Source: Callorhinus ursinus | Lineage: Eukaryota; Chordata; Mammalia; Carnivora; Otariidae | NCBI RefSeq assembly: GCF_003265705.1 | Contig: NW_020312785.1 | Coordinates: forward strand, 24,035,102 to 24,099,101 | Direction of reading: 5' to 3' | DNA: 64,000 nt | Part shown: positions 22,901 through 33,300 of the stretch, piece after piece | Layout: every line of letters starts with the position of its first letter | Numbering within the stretch: the stretch's first letter is position 1 | Made by a program: the position numbers and the translations under genes | Notes under the pieces: model-generated | What the model was told of the DNA's origin: nothing | Seen by the model: the letters and a program-made list of their open reading frames with translations, nothing else | The model's database searches: none

Positions 22901-24356
22901 CACAAGAACCGAGGATGCTTCTTGGGGGATTTGCACAGGTTAAAAACATGCTTCCACTTACGTGCAGACAGGATTTCGTGGAAATGAAAAGTTATGAGAG
23001 GGGTTTTCCCCTTTTGTTTTATTTTATAAGAGGATTTTAGCATGTTAAATTGTGGCATGAGCACAGAGTTTTAGTGCTAATAATGGGATCTTCAATTAGT
23101 ACCCCTGGGGAAAGAATATACTTGGTCCATATTTATGACTTTCACATGAAGGAAAGCGTCAAAAATTCCAAATAAATAAATAAATGGGTAAATTTGGGTA
23201 GTGGCCCAGTAAAAACTAAGGAAAACTTAAGAGGTTGGCAAAACTGAAAGTCAGGCAGGCAGTTTTTTTTTTTACTCAGTTCCACCTGAATCTTTGCCAC
23301 GAAGGAAGGCCAGGGCATTAGATCTTTCCATGTTGCAAGAGAATCCAGAAATCAGAATTTTAGTTTCAAATCTTCTAACTGTTAAATTCCTGCCTTTTTT
23401 CTCCCCATTCATAAATGTCTCAGGCAAAACAAAATGCGCCTGCCAGCCGGATTTTGCTACCAGGCTGCCCGTTTCTGACCTCTGGTTAAGCCAGTCAGTT
23501 TGAGCCATTTGCAATGTGGTGTACGTGGATCTGTTTCTCTCAGTCTTCCCACAGTGCAGCAAGAGGGTGATTTGGGGCTGGACAAAGGTTAAAAGATGTT
23601 TTCTGAACTCTGATGTCATATAATACCATTTATTTTATATACATATTCATTCTTTAACATAAAAGAAATAATAAAATTTAATAGCAAATAGCTACTATCT
23701 TTTACTCTAAAAATAAAATCCCTACTGCTGTATTATGACTCTCTATTAACATTTAAAATGACTACAGGAATAACGGAGTTTTAGATCCAGAAGAAATACT
23801 ATTATCACGCCATAGCCAAGTAACTGATCAATTTTATTATTTAGCAGAAGGTAAGAAAGTAAACGTGTTTTCAAAGCAAATAACTCAGGAATTGTGTGTC
23901 CATGCATTCTTCACCTCATCTCTAAAGAAAACTCAGCATTTGTAAACAAATTATTATCAAAATTTATTATTAGGAAGCAAATACATGACCAAATCTGTCA
24001 AGGTTATTCTTATTTACAAGTCCCTTCATGTCCATTTGATCATAACCACCGGTCCTGCCGCAAATGATTCAACACTGAGAATAGTCTCTTTTTCTGTGGC
24101 TAACCCTGCCGCTCGCTTTGATACAGAATTGACCAAACAAATTAGTCCAACTGGTGGCTGAAGCACTTTGCTGTAATAAATGGGCTTACATAAATTTTTC
24201 AAATGGAAAATATTAGGACTTTTAAAAGGAAACTGCTGGTGGCAACTATTACTTCTTAAAGGTATAGTGCTCAGTTTCCTTCTGCCTGTGATGGCTTCCT
24301 TCTCTTTCCTGCCAGGCAAACTCCTGTTGATCTTTCAAGTTATTGATTGCCTCCTA
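19972..24356. other. Long interval without recognised elements
   Basis: About 4.4 kb with no transposon, simple array, gene or RNA that I can identify. The part 23270-23620 is more GC-balanced and repeat-free, with overlapping open frames on both strands (115 codons minus, 69 plus) that match no known protein. There is an AT-rich patch at 21955-22015. Confidence 0.5.
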
Positions 24357-24371
24357 TGCAAATTCTTTCTT

Positions 24372-24567
24372 TTTTTTTTTAAGATTTTATTTATTTATTT
24401 GACAGAGAGAGACACAGTGAGAGAGGGAACACAAGCAGGGGGAGTGGGAGAGGGAGAAGCAGGCTCTCCGCCGAGTAGGGAGCCCGATGCAGGGCTCGAT
24501 CCCAGGACCCCGGGATCATGACTTGAGCCAAAGGCAGACGCCTAATGACTGAGCCACCCAGGCGCCC
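24372..24567 (-). mobile_element. SINEC
   Basis: Minus-strand copy from reversed tail 'AAGATTTTATTTATTTATTT' to head 'GAGCCACCCAGGCGCCC'. Perfect 15-bp target-site duplications TGCAAATTCTTTCTT lie at 24357-24371 and 24568-24582. Confidence 0.96.
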
Positions 24568-24634
24568 TGCAAATTCTTTCTTAACCCCCAGAGAGTACTA
24601 GTACCTTCCTCCTCAGTGAGATCACGATGGTATG

Positions 24635-24712
24635 GACATAGGTATGTATATACACATGCACCTATGTATGTATGTATGCATGCATGCAGGTGTACACAGG
24701 TATGTGTGTCTT
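24635..24712. repeat. Imperfect (ATGT/GCAT)n simple repeat
   Basis: Alternating TATGTATG, GCATGCATGC and GTGTAC-type words, largely purine-pyrimidine alternating. Confidence 0.75.
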
Positions 24713-24769
24713 TTACTCTTCTCCCACTAGCTTCATCTGGGCTTGGAAAAGTTCATCTTTATATAAGAT

Positions 24770-24838
24770 TCCCAGCATTTGTAACAACACCTGGCACAAT
24801 GCAGTTATTAAATGAATATTTGTTGAATGAATGAAATA
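24770..24838 (+). mobile_element. L2 LINE, extreme 3' end
   Basis: Typical L2 terminus in sense orientation: 'AACAACACCTGGCACAATGC' then 'AATGAATATTTGTTGAATGA' and ATGAAA. Confidence 0.8.
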
Positions 24839-25074
24839 ACAAGTACAACTCAAATCCTTAATTATCAAACTTTAAAAATTAAACAACTTATTTTACAGTA
24901 TATTTGGAAATATGGATTTTGGAATAAATTACCAAGTAAAAATGATGGTATGGAATTTAGCTAATATATAATACAGAAATGTAAAGAGAAATGAGTGTCA
25001 GAGTTTCATATACCCCTATAACTGCAATCAAGATTTTAAGCAATATAGTAGTAAATATAAGACTATATTTTTCA
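24839..25074. other. Unassigned AT-rich DNA
   Basis: Nothing recognised between the L2 end and the next SINE. Confidence 0.5.
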
Positions 25075-25088
25075 AAGGGCAAGTATCT

Positions 25089-25267
25089 GGGTGCCTGGGT
25101 GGCTCAGTTGTTAAGCGTCTGCCTTAGGCTCAGGTCATGATCCCAGGGTCCTGGGATCATGCTCCTCATTGGGCTCCCTGCTCAGCGGGGAGCCTGCTTC
25201 TCCCCAGCTCATGTTTTCTCTGTAACATGCTGTCCTCTCTAATAAATACATTTTTTTAAAAAAAATT
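25089..25267 (+). mobile_element. SINEC, shortened in CT-rich region
   Basis: Head 'GGGTGCCTGGGTGGCTCAGT' through 'CGGGGAGCCTGCTTCTCCCC'. The CT-rich part is reduced and diverged before the A-rich tail. Perfect 14-bp target-site duplications AAGGGCAAGTATCT lie at 25075-25088 and 25268-25281. Confidence 0.93.
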
Positions 25268-25290
25268 AAGGGCAAGTATCTCAGCATTAA

Positions 25291-25402
25291 AAAAATATTG
25301 AAGGGAGGTGGGTAGGGGGATGGGTTAGGTAGGTGACGGGGATTAAGGAGTACACTTGTGGTGAGCACTAGTTGTTGTATGTAAGTGTTGAAAGGAGGAG
25401 AA
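25291..25402 (+). mobile_element. Short carnivore L1 3' UTR fragment
   Basis: About 100 bases of L1 3' UTR: 'GGGAGGTGGGTAGGGGGATG', 'TAGGTGACGGGGATTAAGGA' and 'GGTGAGCACTAGTTGTTGTA'. Possible diverged target duplications begin AAGTATC and end CATTAA (about 25275-25291 and 25403-25420). The 3' terminus is missing. Confidence 0.7.
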
Positions 25403-25468
25403 AAGTATCAGGAACATTAATAAGTAAGATTTATAATGCAAAACAGTAAAGATAGAACCCTTGGAATA

Positions 25469-25924
25469 GAGTAGTTCCCCTTATCTGGAGGAAGTACATT
25501 CCAAGACCCCAGTGGAGGACTGAAACTGCAAATAGTACTGAATATGTGTTCTTTTTCCTGTAGGAACATACCGATAATAAAGTACATAAATTAGGCACAC
25601 TAAGAAATTTAAAACAAAACTAATGAAGTAGAAAAAATTACGTCTTTACCATAATAAAAGTTATGTGAATGTGGTATTTCTCTCTCAAATATCTTATTGT
25701 ATTGTACTCACCCTTCTTCTCGTGATGATGTGGGTGATAAAATGCCCACGTGCTGAGATAGAGTGAGGGGAATGACCCAGGCATTGTGACACTGCATTAC
25801 ACTACTATTGACCTTCCGACCTTTCATCAGAAGGAGGATCACACACCTGCTTCCAGACTGTGGTTGATCCTGGGTAACTGAAACCACCAGAAAGCAAAAC
25901 CGCAGATAAAGGGACACTGCTGTG
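25469..25924 (+). mobile_element. MER2-like Tigger DNA transposon (Tc1/mariner)
   Basis: Near full-length nonautonomous Tigger element. Inverted termini are 'GTAGTTCCCCTTATCTGG' and 'CAGATAAAGGGACACTGCTG'. Internal landmarks are 'CATTCCAAGACCCCAGTGGA', 'AGTTATGTGAATGTGGTATT', 'TCTTATTGTATTGTACTCAC', 'CCTTCCGACCTTTCATCAGA' and 'GGGTAACTGAAACCACC'. It is flanked by TA (25467-25468 and 25925-25926), as expected for the superfamily. No transposase coding is present. A 78-codon minus-strand frame inside is a by-product. Confidence 0.93.
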
Positions 25925-25926
25925 TA

Positions 25927-26250
25927 TAGAATCCTTGCATCCAATAGTCATCAGCTAATGAGAAAGACATTGAGAGCTATGAGTATAATTCTGTGATTAT
26001 TTTACTTTCAAATTATGCATAATCTATATCTGCATGTTAAATTCTAATACATTGAAGGTAGCACATACACAACTCAGTTGAAAAGCTCTTGTTTACTTTC
26101 AAGACCCACAGGAAAAACAGAGAAAGCAGATAAAATACATCTCTTTAACTACAGTTGTTCAGGGGAAAGGACTCATGACTTAAACTAGGATTAATGGGGA
26201 AATAGGTAAGATTTCCTTATATTTTAACATTATACTCACCATTCTATCAT
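25927..26250. other. Unassigned AT-rich DNA
   Basis: Nothing recognised between the Tigger element and the next SINE. Confidence 0.5.
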
Positions 26251-26446
26251 TTTTTTTAAAGATTTTATTTATTTCTTTGACAGAGAGAGAGATAGTAAGA
26301 GCAGGAACACAAGCAGGGGGAGCGGGAGAGGGAGAAGCAGGCTCCCTGCTGAGCAGGGAGCCCGATGCGGGGCTCGATCCCAGGACCCTGGGAACATGAC
26401 CTGAGCTGAAGGCAGATGCTTAACGACTGAGCCACCCAGGTGCCCC
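26251..26446 (-). mobile_element. SINEC
   Basis: Minus-strand copy from 'AAAGATTTTATTTATTTC' to 'GACTGAGCCACCCAGGTGCC'. Target duplications are weak (CTATCATTTT before, CTTTCATTTT after), so the insertion is older or the flanks have drifted. Confidence 0.94.
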
Positions 26447-26762
26447 AGCATCTTTCATTTTAATCTGACATTTGAATTGTTATCTCAGAAAATAGTCCAA
26501 CTCACAAAAATGATATACCAGACAATAGCTTTTAGATACCAAATCTCTATTTAGGCACTCTTTCCTAAAATAGATGTTAGGGCAATAGGTACATACTGAG
26601 TTTCTGTGTTTAAAAAGCTTAAATTGGTGCCACTGGATATGTTGTTTTGGAGTATTAAAGCTTTGATTAGGCAAAATATAAGACGTCTGTTTGGGGGCTA
26701 ATAAAGTTATAAGAAATTCATTAAAAGCAGTTTATGTATTTGAAAATTAAAATGTATTTATT

Positions 26763-26950
26763 TTGGGGTGTCTGGGTGGCAGAGTCAATGAAGTGGCCGA
26801 CTCTTGGTTTGAACTCAGGTCATGATCTCAGGGTCGTGGGATTGAGCCTCATGTCAGGCTCCGTGCTCAGAGTACAGTCTGCTTGGATTTCTCTTTCCCT
26901 CTCTCTGCCTTTCCGCCCCCCCAAATAAATAAATAAATTTAAAATAATAA
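26763..26950 (+). mobile_element. SINEC, old subfamily
   Basis: Diverged head 'GGGTGTCTGGGTGGCAGAGT' with 'TCTTGGTTTGAACTCAGGTC' and 'ATGATCTCAGGGTCGTGGGA', which resembles the ancestral carnivore SINE seen also in other carnivore lineages. Ends in AAATAAATAAATAAATTT. No clear target-site duplication. Confidence 0.85.
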
Positions 26951-27171
26951 CTTTCCACCGTTGAGAAGAAATTTATTACAACTTGAAGTTCATTTAAGTT
27001 ATAGGAGGAAGCAAACACCTTATTTTGTAGATAAGAAAACTAAGCTTTGAAATATCCAAGAAGATCTCCATAGTAATATGGCTCAAGCCAATTAAGTTAA
27101 ATACCTTAAAATATATTTTTATGTGTATGGTACTGTTCTAGGCAACAAAATAAACAATAGTGTTCTTTGTA
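26951..27171. other. Unassigned DNA
   Basis: Short interval between a SINE and an L2; nothing recognised. Confidence 0.5.
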
Positions 27172-27950
27172 ACCATTCATTTGTTCATTATTTATTCAAG
27201 AAATACTGAACGCTAAGTATGTGTTTGACCCTGCACTAGAGCTGGAATACAAAATTGAACAAGGGTGTTTTCAATGAGTTAGTGGTCTAGAAGTAGAGAC
27301 AGACAAATGAAGTTAGAAATTCAATAAAATGCGGTACTTGCTAAGAAAAAACAATCACAGAGTGCTATGGGGGAATACAGACACTTAGCACAACATAGTT
27401 ATTCAGGGAGAACATTCTCTGGGTGATGAAATCTTAACTAAATTTTGAAGGTAGTATAAAGGTGAAGAAAAGAGAAAAGGACATTCAAGATAAAGAATAC
27501 AGAATGAACAAGTTGTGCGTGAGCAGCAAAAATAGAACCCTCTTCTCTATCTGTCCAATTGTTCATTCAACCAAGACTTTTTTCTTTGTACCAGTGACAG
27601 ATCTAAGTGAATGAGACAGAGAAGATGCTGCTCCCACAAAACCTTCATGGTGGGAAATAGTAAAAACCAATGTCCAGGAAAAATGTGATGAGAGCCTGGA
27701 TAAGAGAAGTGACAGTAGTGGGAGATATGGAATGAATCTGAAAAATATTTAGAAGGCAAAATGTGTAGACCTTTTGACTGATTGGGTATATGGGACAAAG
27801 AAGACTGAGAAGTCTACAAGTCATAAGGCTTCTGGCTTGGAGAATTAGATGGATGTTTTACTATTAACTGAGATTTTGACTTAAGAAAGATGAGGTCAAT
27901 TTTAGACACACTGAGTTTTTGCTATGTGTCCAGCAGGTATGGATAGCAGA
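27172..27950 (-). mobile_element. L2 LINE, with a second L2 end inside
   Basis: Antisense L2 from its 3' end ('TTCATTATTTATTCAAGAAA', 'TGAGTTAGTGGTCTAGAAGT') into the decayed coding region ('TTCTGGCTTGGAGAATTAGA', 'GATGAGGTCAATTTTAGACA'). At 27556-27660 a second 3'-end signature appears ('TTGTTCATTCAACCAAGAC', 'AAAACCTTCATGGTGGGAAA'). So either two L2 copies are joined or one is nested in the other. Confidence 0.72.
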
Positions 27951-28122
27951 CAAGGGGATAAATAACTCAGCTAGCAAGAGGAAGAACCATGGCTCAAATG
28001 CAGACCTTCTGCACTATGATCAATGGTCTTTCTGTAATTTAAAACCATAGAGAGCATCCCCAAGCAAAAGAAGATATGATATCATTGAACAATGAAGAAC
28101 AGTCAACTAATAATCACAATTC

Positions 28123-28300
28123 CTTTTTTTAATAAGATTTTGTTTATTTATTTGAGAGAGAGCATACATGGGGGCGGTCAGAGGGAGAAGAAGACTCCCC
28201 ATTGAGCAAGGAGCCTGATGCAGGGCTCAATTCCAGGACCCTGGGATCATGACCTGAGCCAAAGTCAGATGTTTAATCAACTGAGCCAACCAAGTGCTCC
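28123..28300 (-). mobile_element. SINEC, diverged
   Basis: Minus-strand copy from 'AATAAGATTTTGTTTATTTA' to 'CTGAGCCAACCAAGTGCTCC'. There are several mutations in the head. The flanks share only ACAATT, so the age is greater than that of the 18.1 and 24.4 kb copies. Confidence 0.92.
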
Positions 28301-28612
28301 TACAATTTCAAAAAATATAGTTATATACATGTGAAACAGTCCAGATTAATTGTAATATTTTAGTATTATTTCTAAAGGGAAACCCATACACAGAAAAGAA
28401 CAGGAATGATCTTATGAAAATTGGAATTTGTTTTAAATGGGAAATCTTGAACATATGTCTATTAATACCTATATAAACTTGGTGCCATGTTTGAATAAGT
28501 TCTAGGATGATTCTAAACAATTCATCATACCCAATTAGCAGGTACATCCTTTAATCATCCCATCCATAATTCTCTTTTAGACTTTTAAAAATTCTATATC
28601 CTTTAATGTGTC
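28301..28612. other. Unassigned AT-rich DNA
   Basis: Nothing recognised between two SINE insertions. Confidence 0.5.
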
Positions 28613-28628
28613 AAAAATCTGTACTGTA

Positions 28629-28789
28629 GGGGCACCTGGGTGGCTCAGTCAGTTATGATCTCAGGGTCTGGGGATTGAGCCCCGCATCGGGCTCTCTGCT
28701 CAGCAGGGAGTCTATTTTCACTCTCCTTCTGATGGTGCTCTCTCTCTCTCTCACTTGCTCACTCTCTCTCAAATAAATAAATCTTTTTT
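28629..28789 (+). mobile_element. SINEC, first of tandem pair, head deleted
   Basis: Starts 'GGGCACCTGGGTGGCTCAGT' but jumps from 'CAGTCAGTT' directly to 'ATGATCTCAGGG', so about 25-30 bases between the A and B box regions are missing. It ends 'AAATAAATAAATCTTTTTTA'. It is flanked by AAAAATCTGTACTGTA at 28613-28628 and 28790-28805. Confidence 0.94.
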
Positions 28790-28805
28790 AAAAATCTGTA
28801 CTGTA

Positions 28806-29000
28806 GGGGTGCCTGGGTGGCTCAGATGCTTAAGTGTCTGCCTTCGGCTCAGGTCATGATCCCAGGGTCCTGGGATTGAGTCCCTTTTCGGGCTCCCTGC
28901 TCAGCGGGAGGCCTCCTTCTCCCTCTCCCACTCCCCCTGCTTGTGTTCCCTCTCTTGTTGTATATCTCTGTAAAATAAATAAAATCTTAAAAAAAAGATT
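28806..29000 (+). mobile_element. SINEC, second of tandem pair
   Basis: Near complete copy ('GGGTGCCTGGGTGGCTCAGA' to 'AAATAAATAAAATCTTAAAA'). It is flanked by AAAAATCTGTACTGTA at 28790-28805 and 29001-29016, and the left repeat is shared with the first SINE. The two SINEs therefore sit head-to-tail with the same 16-bp target present three times. Confidence 0.96.
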
Positions 29001-29016
29001 AAAAATCTGTACTGTA

Positions 29017-29362
29017 TTTTTCACCCACTTCCATCTCAGAGTCCTGACAATATTGAGCAAATGAAACAATACAGTTCAGTATATTACATGTTTTCAGGCC
29101 CGATCCAATTACTTTAGGGGTATGGTGAAGATTTGGTTTTATAATTTAAGCAACTTTCAGAATTATTCTTTTAGTCTCTCCCATATTTCCATTCAATCTT
29201 CAACCTTTGAGGAGACATTCTTCTCACTTTGAAAAAGAATGGGCATCTAGGAGCTTGGAGGGTTCACATTTATCTATGAGTTATTAATGAGGCTCTGCTC
29301 AGAAGTTATCAAAGAGGCATTCTGCTCTGATGATGAGTTTTTTTTATGTGGTATATCTACCA

Positions 29363-29365
<3 letters not shown>
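29017..29365. other. Unassigned DNA
   Basis: No recognised element before the CA microsatellite. Confidence 0.5.

Positions 29366-29404
<39 letters not shown>
29366..29404. repeat. (CA)n microsatellite
   Basis: Uninterrupted CA dinucleotide run of about 39 bases, long enough to be polymorphic and useful as a marker. Confidence 0.98.
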
Positions 29405-29408
<4 letters not shown>

Positions 29409-29670
29409 TCAAATTGGGGATAAATATTTCTCTTGAATGTAGCCAATTTGCTGTTCTAAATCTGTGAAGGCACTTTATTTTCTGATTTGTGATGAACTGA
29501 AGGCCTGAGAATAGCAGAAGAAGGAGAAGAGTATAAATAAATATTCAACATGTATTTCTATTTCTTCTTGGTATAAATAATCATTGCTCAAAGGCTATAT
29601 GAAAATAAAATATTTCTTAAATTTATCTTTTAAAAGACCACAGGTGAATTATTGAGAAACTATTCTTTTA

Positions 29671-30368
29671 CTTTATCTATTTTTTATTATTATGTTTAGT
29701 TAGCCAACATATAGTACATCATTAGTGTTTGATGTAGTGTTCAATGATTCATTAGTTGCATAAAAATACTCTTTATTTAAAATAATTATATCTTTATTTT
29801 TTAAATATTTTAAAATCTTTTTTAAATTATATCTTTATTTTTAAAATTTTTTAAATCTTCAAGTTTTTATTTAAATTCTAGTTAGTTAACATATAGTTTA
29901 ATATTGGTTTCAGGTGTAGAATTTAGCGATTCATCACTTACATATAGCACCCAGTGCTCATCACAAGTGCCCTCCTTAATACCCATCACCCATTTAGCCC
30001 ATCCCCTCCCATCTCCCCTCTATCAATCCTCAGTTTGTATGGTTTGCCTCTCTTTTTTCCCCGTTCCCTATGTTCATCTGTTTTGTTTTCTAAATTCGAC
30101 ATATGAGTGAAATCATACGGTATTTGTCTTTCTCTGACTGACTTATTTCGCATAGCATAATGCACTCTAGCTCCATCCACGTCATTACAAATGGCAAGAT
30201 TTCATTCTTTTTTATGGCTGAGTAATATTCCATTATGTGTGTATGTGTGTGTGTATACCACTTCTTCTTTATCCATTCATCAGTTGTTGAACATTTGGGC
30301 TCTTTCCATAATTTGGCTATTGTTGATAATGTTGCTATAAATATAAGGATGCATGTGTCCCTTCTAGT
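29671..30368 (-). mobile_element. L1 3' ends: two antisense carnivore copies
   Basis: A short antisense L1 end (29671-29761: 'TTAGTTAGCCAACATATAGT', 'TGATTCATTAGTTGCAT') is followed by a longer one from about 29860 ('CTAGTTAGTTAACATATAG', 'GCACCCAGTGCTCATCACAA'). The longer copy continues into the C-terminal end of ORF2 ('GGCTGAGTAATATTCCATTA', 'CTTTATCCATTCATCAGTTG', 'GGCTATTGTTGATAATG'). Possible target repeats are AAAAATACTCTTTAT (29762-29776) and AAAAATACTTTGTA (30369-30382). The ORF2 remnant is broken by stops and frameshifts. Confidence 0.88.
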
Positions 30369-33300
30369 AAAAATACTTTGTAGTATACAATATAAACCTG
30401 TGTCTCAATTTTGGTAATTGTTGCAGAATAGTTACCCCATAAAGGTGAATTGAGAAAAATAATAGTGATAAGTTTTTAAAGTATAATTTTGATATAGAAA
30501 ATATTAAAAATTGGTATAAAAATATTGTCAAGCCAAGTGTAAAATTAACAAAGGCTAGGAAACAGTGTAGCTATACCCAGAAGAACTTCCATATTTGATT
30601 GAAGGTAGACTGTCTAAAACGAATGCAAAACCACAGCTATTGATTAATCAACTAAGTTCATGAGTCTTCACTTGTAATAGAAATAAGGTGATAAAAAGGT
30701 GAAACTATGGGTAAGGGGAATAAAATACAACTTCTAAATTAATTTAATTGTTCAAAACATTTAGAACAGCTGAAAAAACATGGTTGAAAAAAGAACTCTA
30801 TTCACATATTTTGCCATGTAAGTTTGTTTCATGTTATTCCCAATTTTTTAATATTTCCATGCTTACTGATATCTATAAAGCTGGTTTCACTAGTTGATTT
30901 TTAGATAATTATATTAGGTACTGTTGAATAACTGAACATACTGAAAATTATATTTTCACATTCCCCATGATTTATAAATCAACATGTTATTCAAAAGCAT
31001 TTATTCAAAAATCTATGTATGGCTAACTGATTAAAGGTAATATTTTAGCTATAAAAAAAAAACAGCAAGGGAGAGAAGGGTTATTAAATCTCACACTCAC
31101 TTGACTTAAAATCTATAGCCCCCATGGAAGAATGTGAAACTGTGGAAAGCAAACCAACCTCTGTAGTGTTTTCTTTAACATATTGTCTGCACCTGTATAT
31201 AATTGTAATTTCCCAAAGCATTACTAAATAGGCCAAAGGTTGTAGAGTTACTTCACAATGAATAGCCCTTTAAACTCAAAATACTAGTGTCTCATTTTAA
31301 TCATACACTCAACCTGTGCCTAAAATTAGCAATGCAAGGAATGTTAGCTGGTCCGTCATGGTCATGTCCTCTGTGGTACCCAGAGGCATAAGAGAAGTCT
31401 TGATCACGGGACCATTCAGGGAAGTTGAACAGTACAATAGGAAGCAGGGCCAAGGAAACATATCAAAGCCCTGAATTTTTTCTTAGCTCTGCAGACGTTT
31501 TGTGCCATTCATCCTAAGGGAGAGGATACAGGAAATTGGGTAATATTTTGCAAAGACCATTATAGCCTTGTGTGCCTCAATAACCTAACACATAAAAGGC
31601 CGACAATTCTAAGCAGTCAGATAATATAAACTTAATATACCAGATCTTTGAGAGAAACAGTAAATATGTTTAAACTTCATTATTCATAACAGTTTACACT
31701 TAAGATATTAACATTTGGAAATATGGCTTCATGAAATTTAAAAAAATGATTAAAGACACAAAGGTGAAGGAAAAGATGAGACATGATGAAGAAATATGAC
31801 AACATGAGGGGAAATATGCCAGTTTCATCTGGGGATAATTCTGGCAAGTGAATTTAATGCCAGCTATGAATAATTTTGGAAGTCATCAATACTTTACTAT
31901 AAATACTTTACTATAAAGCTGGTGCCCCTAAAATATAAGCAAGAAAATCAAATATGAAAGTTGAATCAATAAACACTCCCCCAAGTAAAAGTTCCTTACT
32001 TCCCAGTGACACCCTCTTCTGAATGTCCAACCATTTTCTTTACTTTATTCATATTTTGAAGGAATAGTTCATGGAGATACAGTTATACTCAATCCCACTA
32101 AAAGATGTTAACTTTCCCCCCTATTAAATGCCACACAGAAGCAGAGGAAAATAAGATACAATAGCAAAAGACTGGAAACTTTTTCATACTCATAGTAAAA
32201 CTCCTTGGAGTCCTATGTACACTAATTTCAATTATTCATCTGAATTTAAACTCCTAGGTGTTTGTTCTAGAACTGTGGGGAAACAGGATAGAGGTATGAG
32301 AAATGAATGGATTTTAAAATCTTGAGGGGCTTTCCAAAAGGCTGCCAGAGGAAGGAGCGTGCAATCACACACGTGCACACATGTGCATGCACACACACAT
32401 ACACCATATATATTTGAATGAATATATATTTACAGTGTAATTAGATTAATAATAGCACAACTCATATGTAAACAGAAAATAATTAGAGTTGATCTTCATT
32501 TTATAAATTCCAGATAACACAAGGATTTCATTATATGGTATATTATTTTTCAAATCCACATGACTTTTAAAGATGGGTATAAACCACTTTATATTCTGCT
32601 ACATAAAGTTCAATCACAATGAATATAAGACATAAGTTATGTTTCCAAACATTTCTCCATCATGTTTTGCATGTAAGTAGTGACATCACTGTCCATATAT
32701 GTCCTTTTGCATGCCAATTTCAGGAAGATTTCCAGAGCACAGAGTCACTCAATCTCATAAAAATTCAGGATTATGACATCATGTAAACTGTAACACTAAA
32801 TTCTTCAGTGCTGAAGAGGACATATAATAGACTAGTTCAACATCTGAATTAAATTATTTACTTAAAAATTTCTAGGTTTGGAAATATTTTGAACCCATGT
32901 AGTTTTGCTCTTCATGGTTGCAGATGTATCCTCTGTCCTGTGTCTAGGATGCTGACATTCAATCTGATAGCATAACCAATCAATCTCTCTGCTTTGGCTA
33001 TTGCCTGGGTAACAAGAATAGTTTGAGTCACAGATGGCACATGAAGCAAAGTCCCTAGTCATTCCCAGACATATGCATACTCTGTGATTCTCCTTTACTT
33101 CTATCATTATATATTCCCATGTTGATGAAGATATTGAAAAATTCTATCACAAATTTATTGAAAGAACACACCAGTCATTTGCATTTCCATTCACAAGTGT
33201 GTTTTACAGGCTCTAGAGAAATCAGAAACACAAAGACTAAAGAGTTAGCCCTATCTTCCAGATGGTTCCTCTCCTTTAACTATTATGAAAGTGATACCAC

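Noticed and set aside
23272..23619. 115-codon minus-strand frame as a gene
   Set aside because: It matches no family I know. Kept only as part of a possible conserved segment.
29986..30180. Coding exon (minus strand, 64 codons)
   Set aside because: The translated text corresponds to the C-terminal end of L1 ORF2, so it is a transposon remnant.
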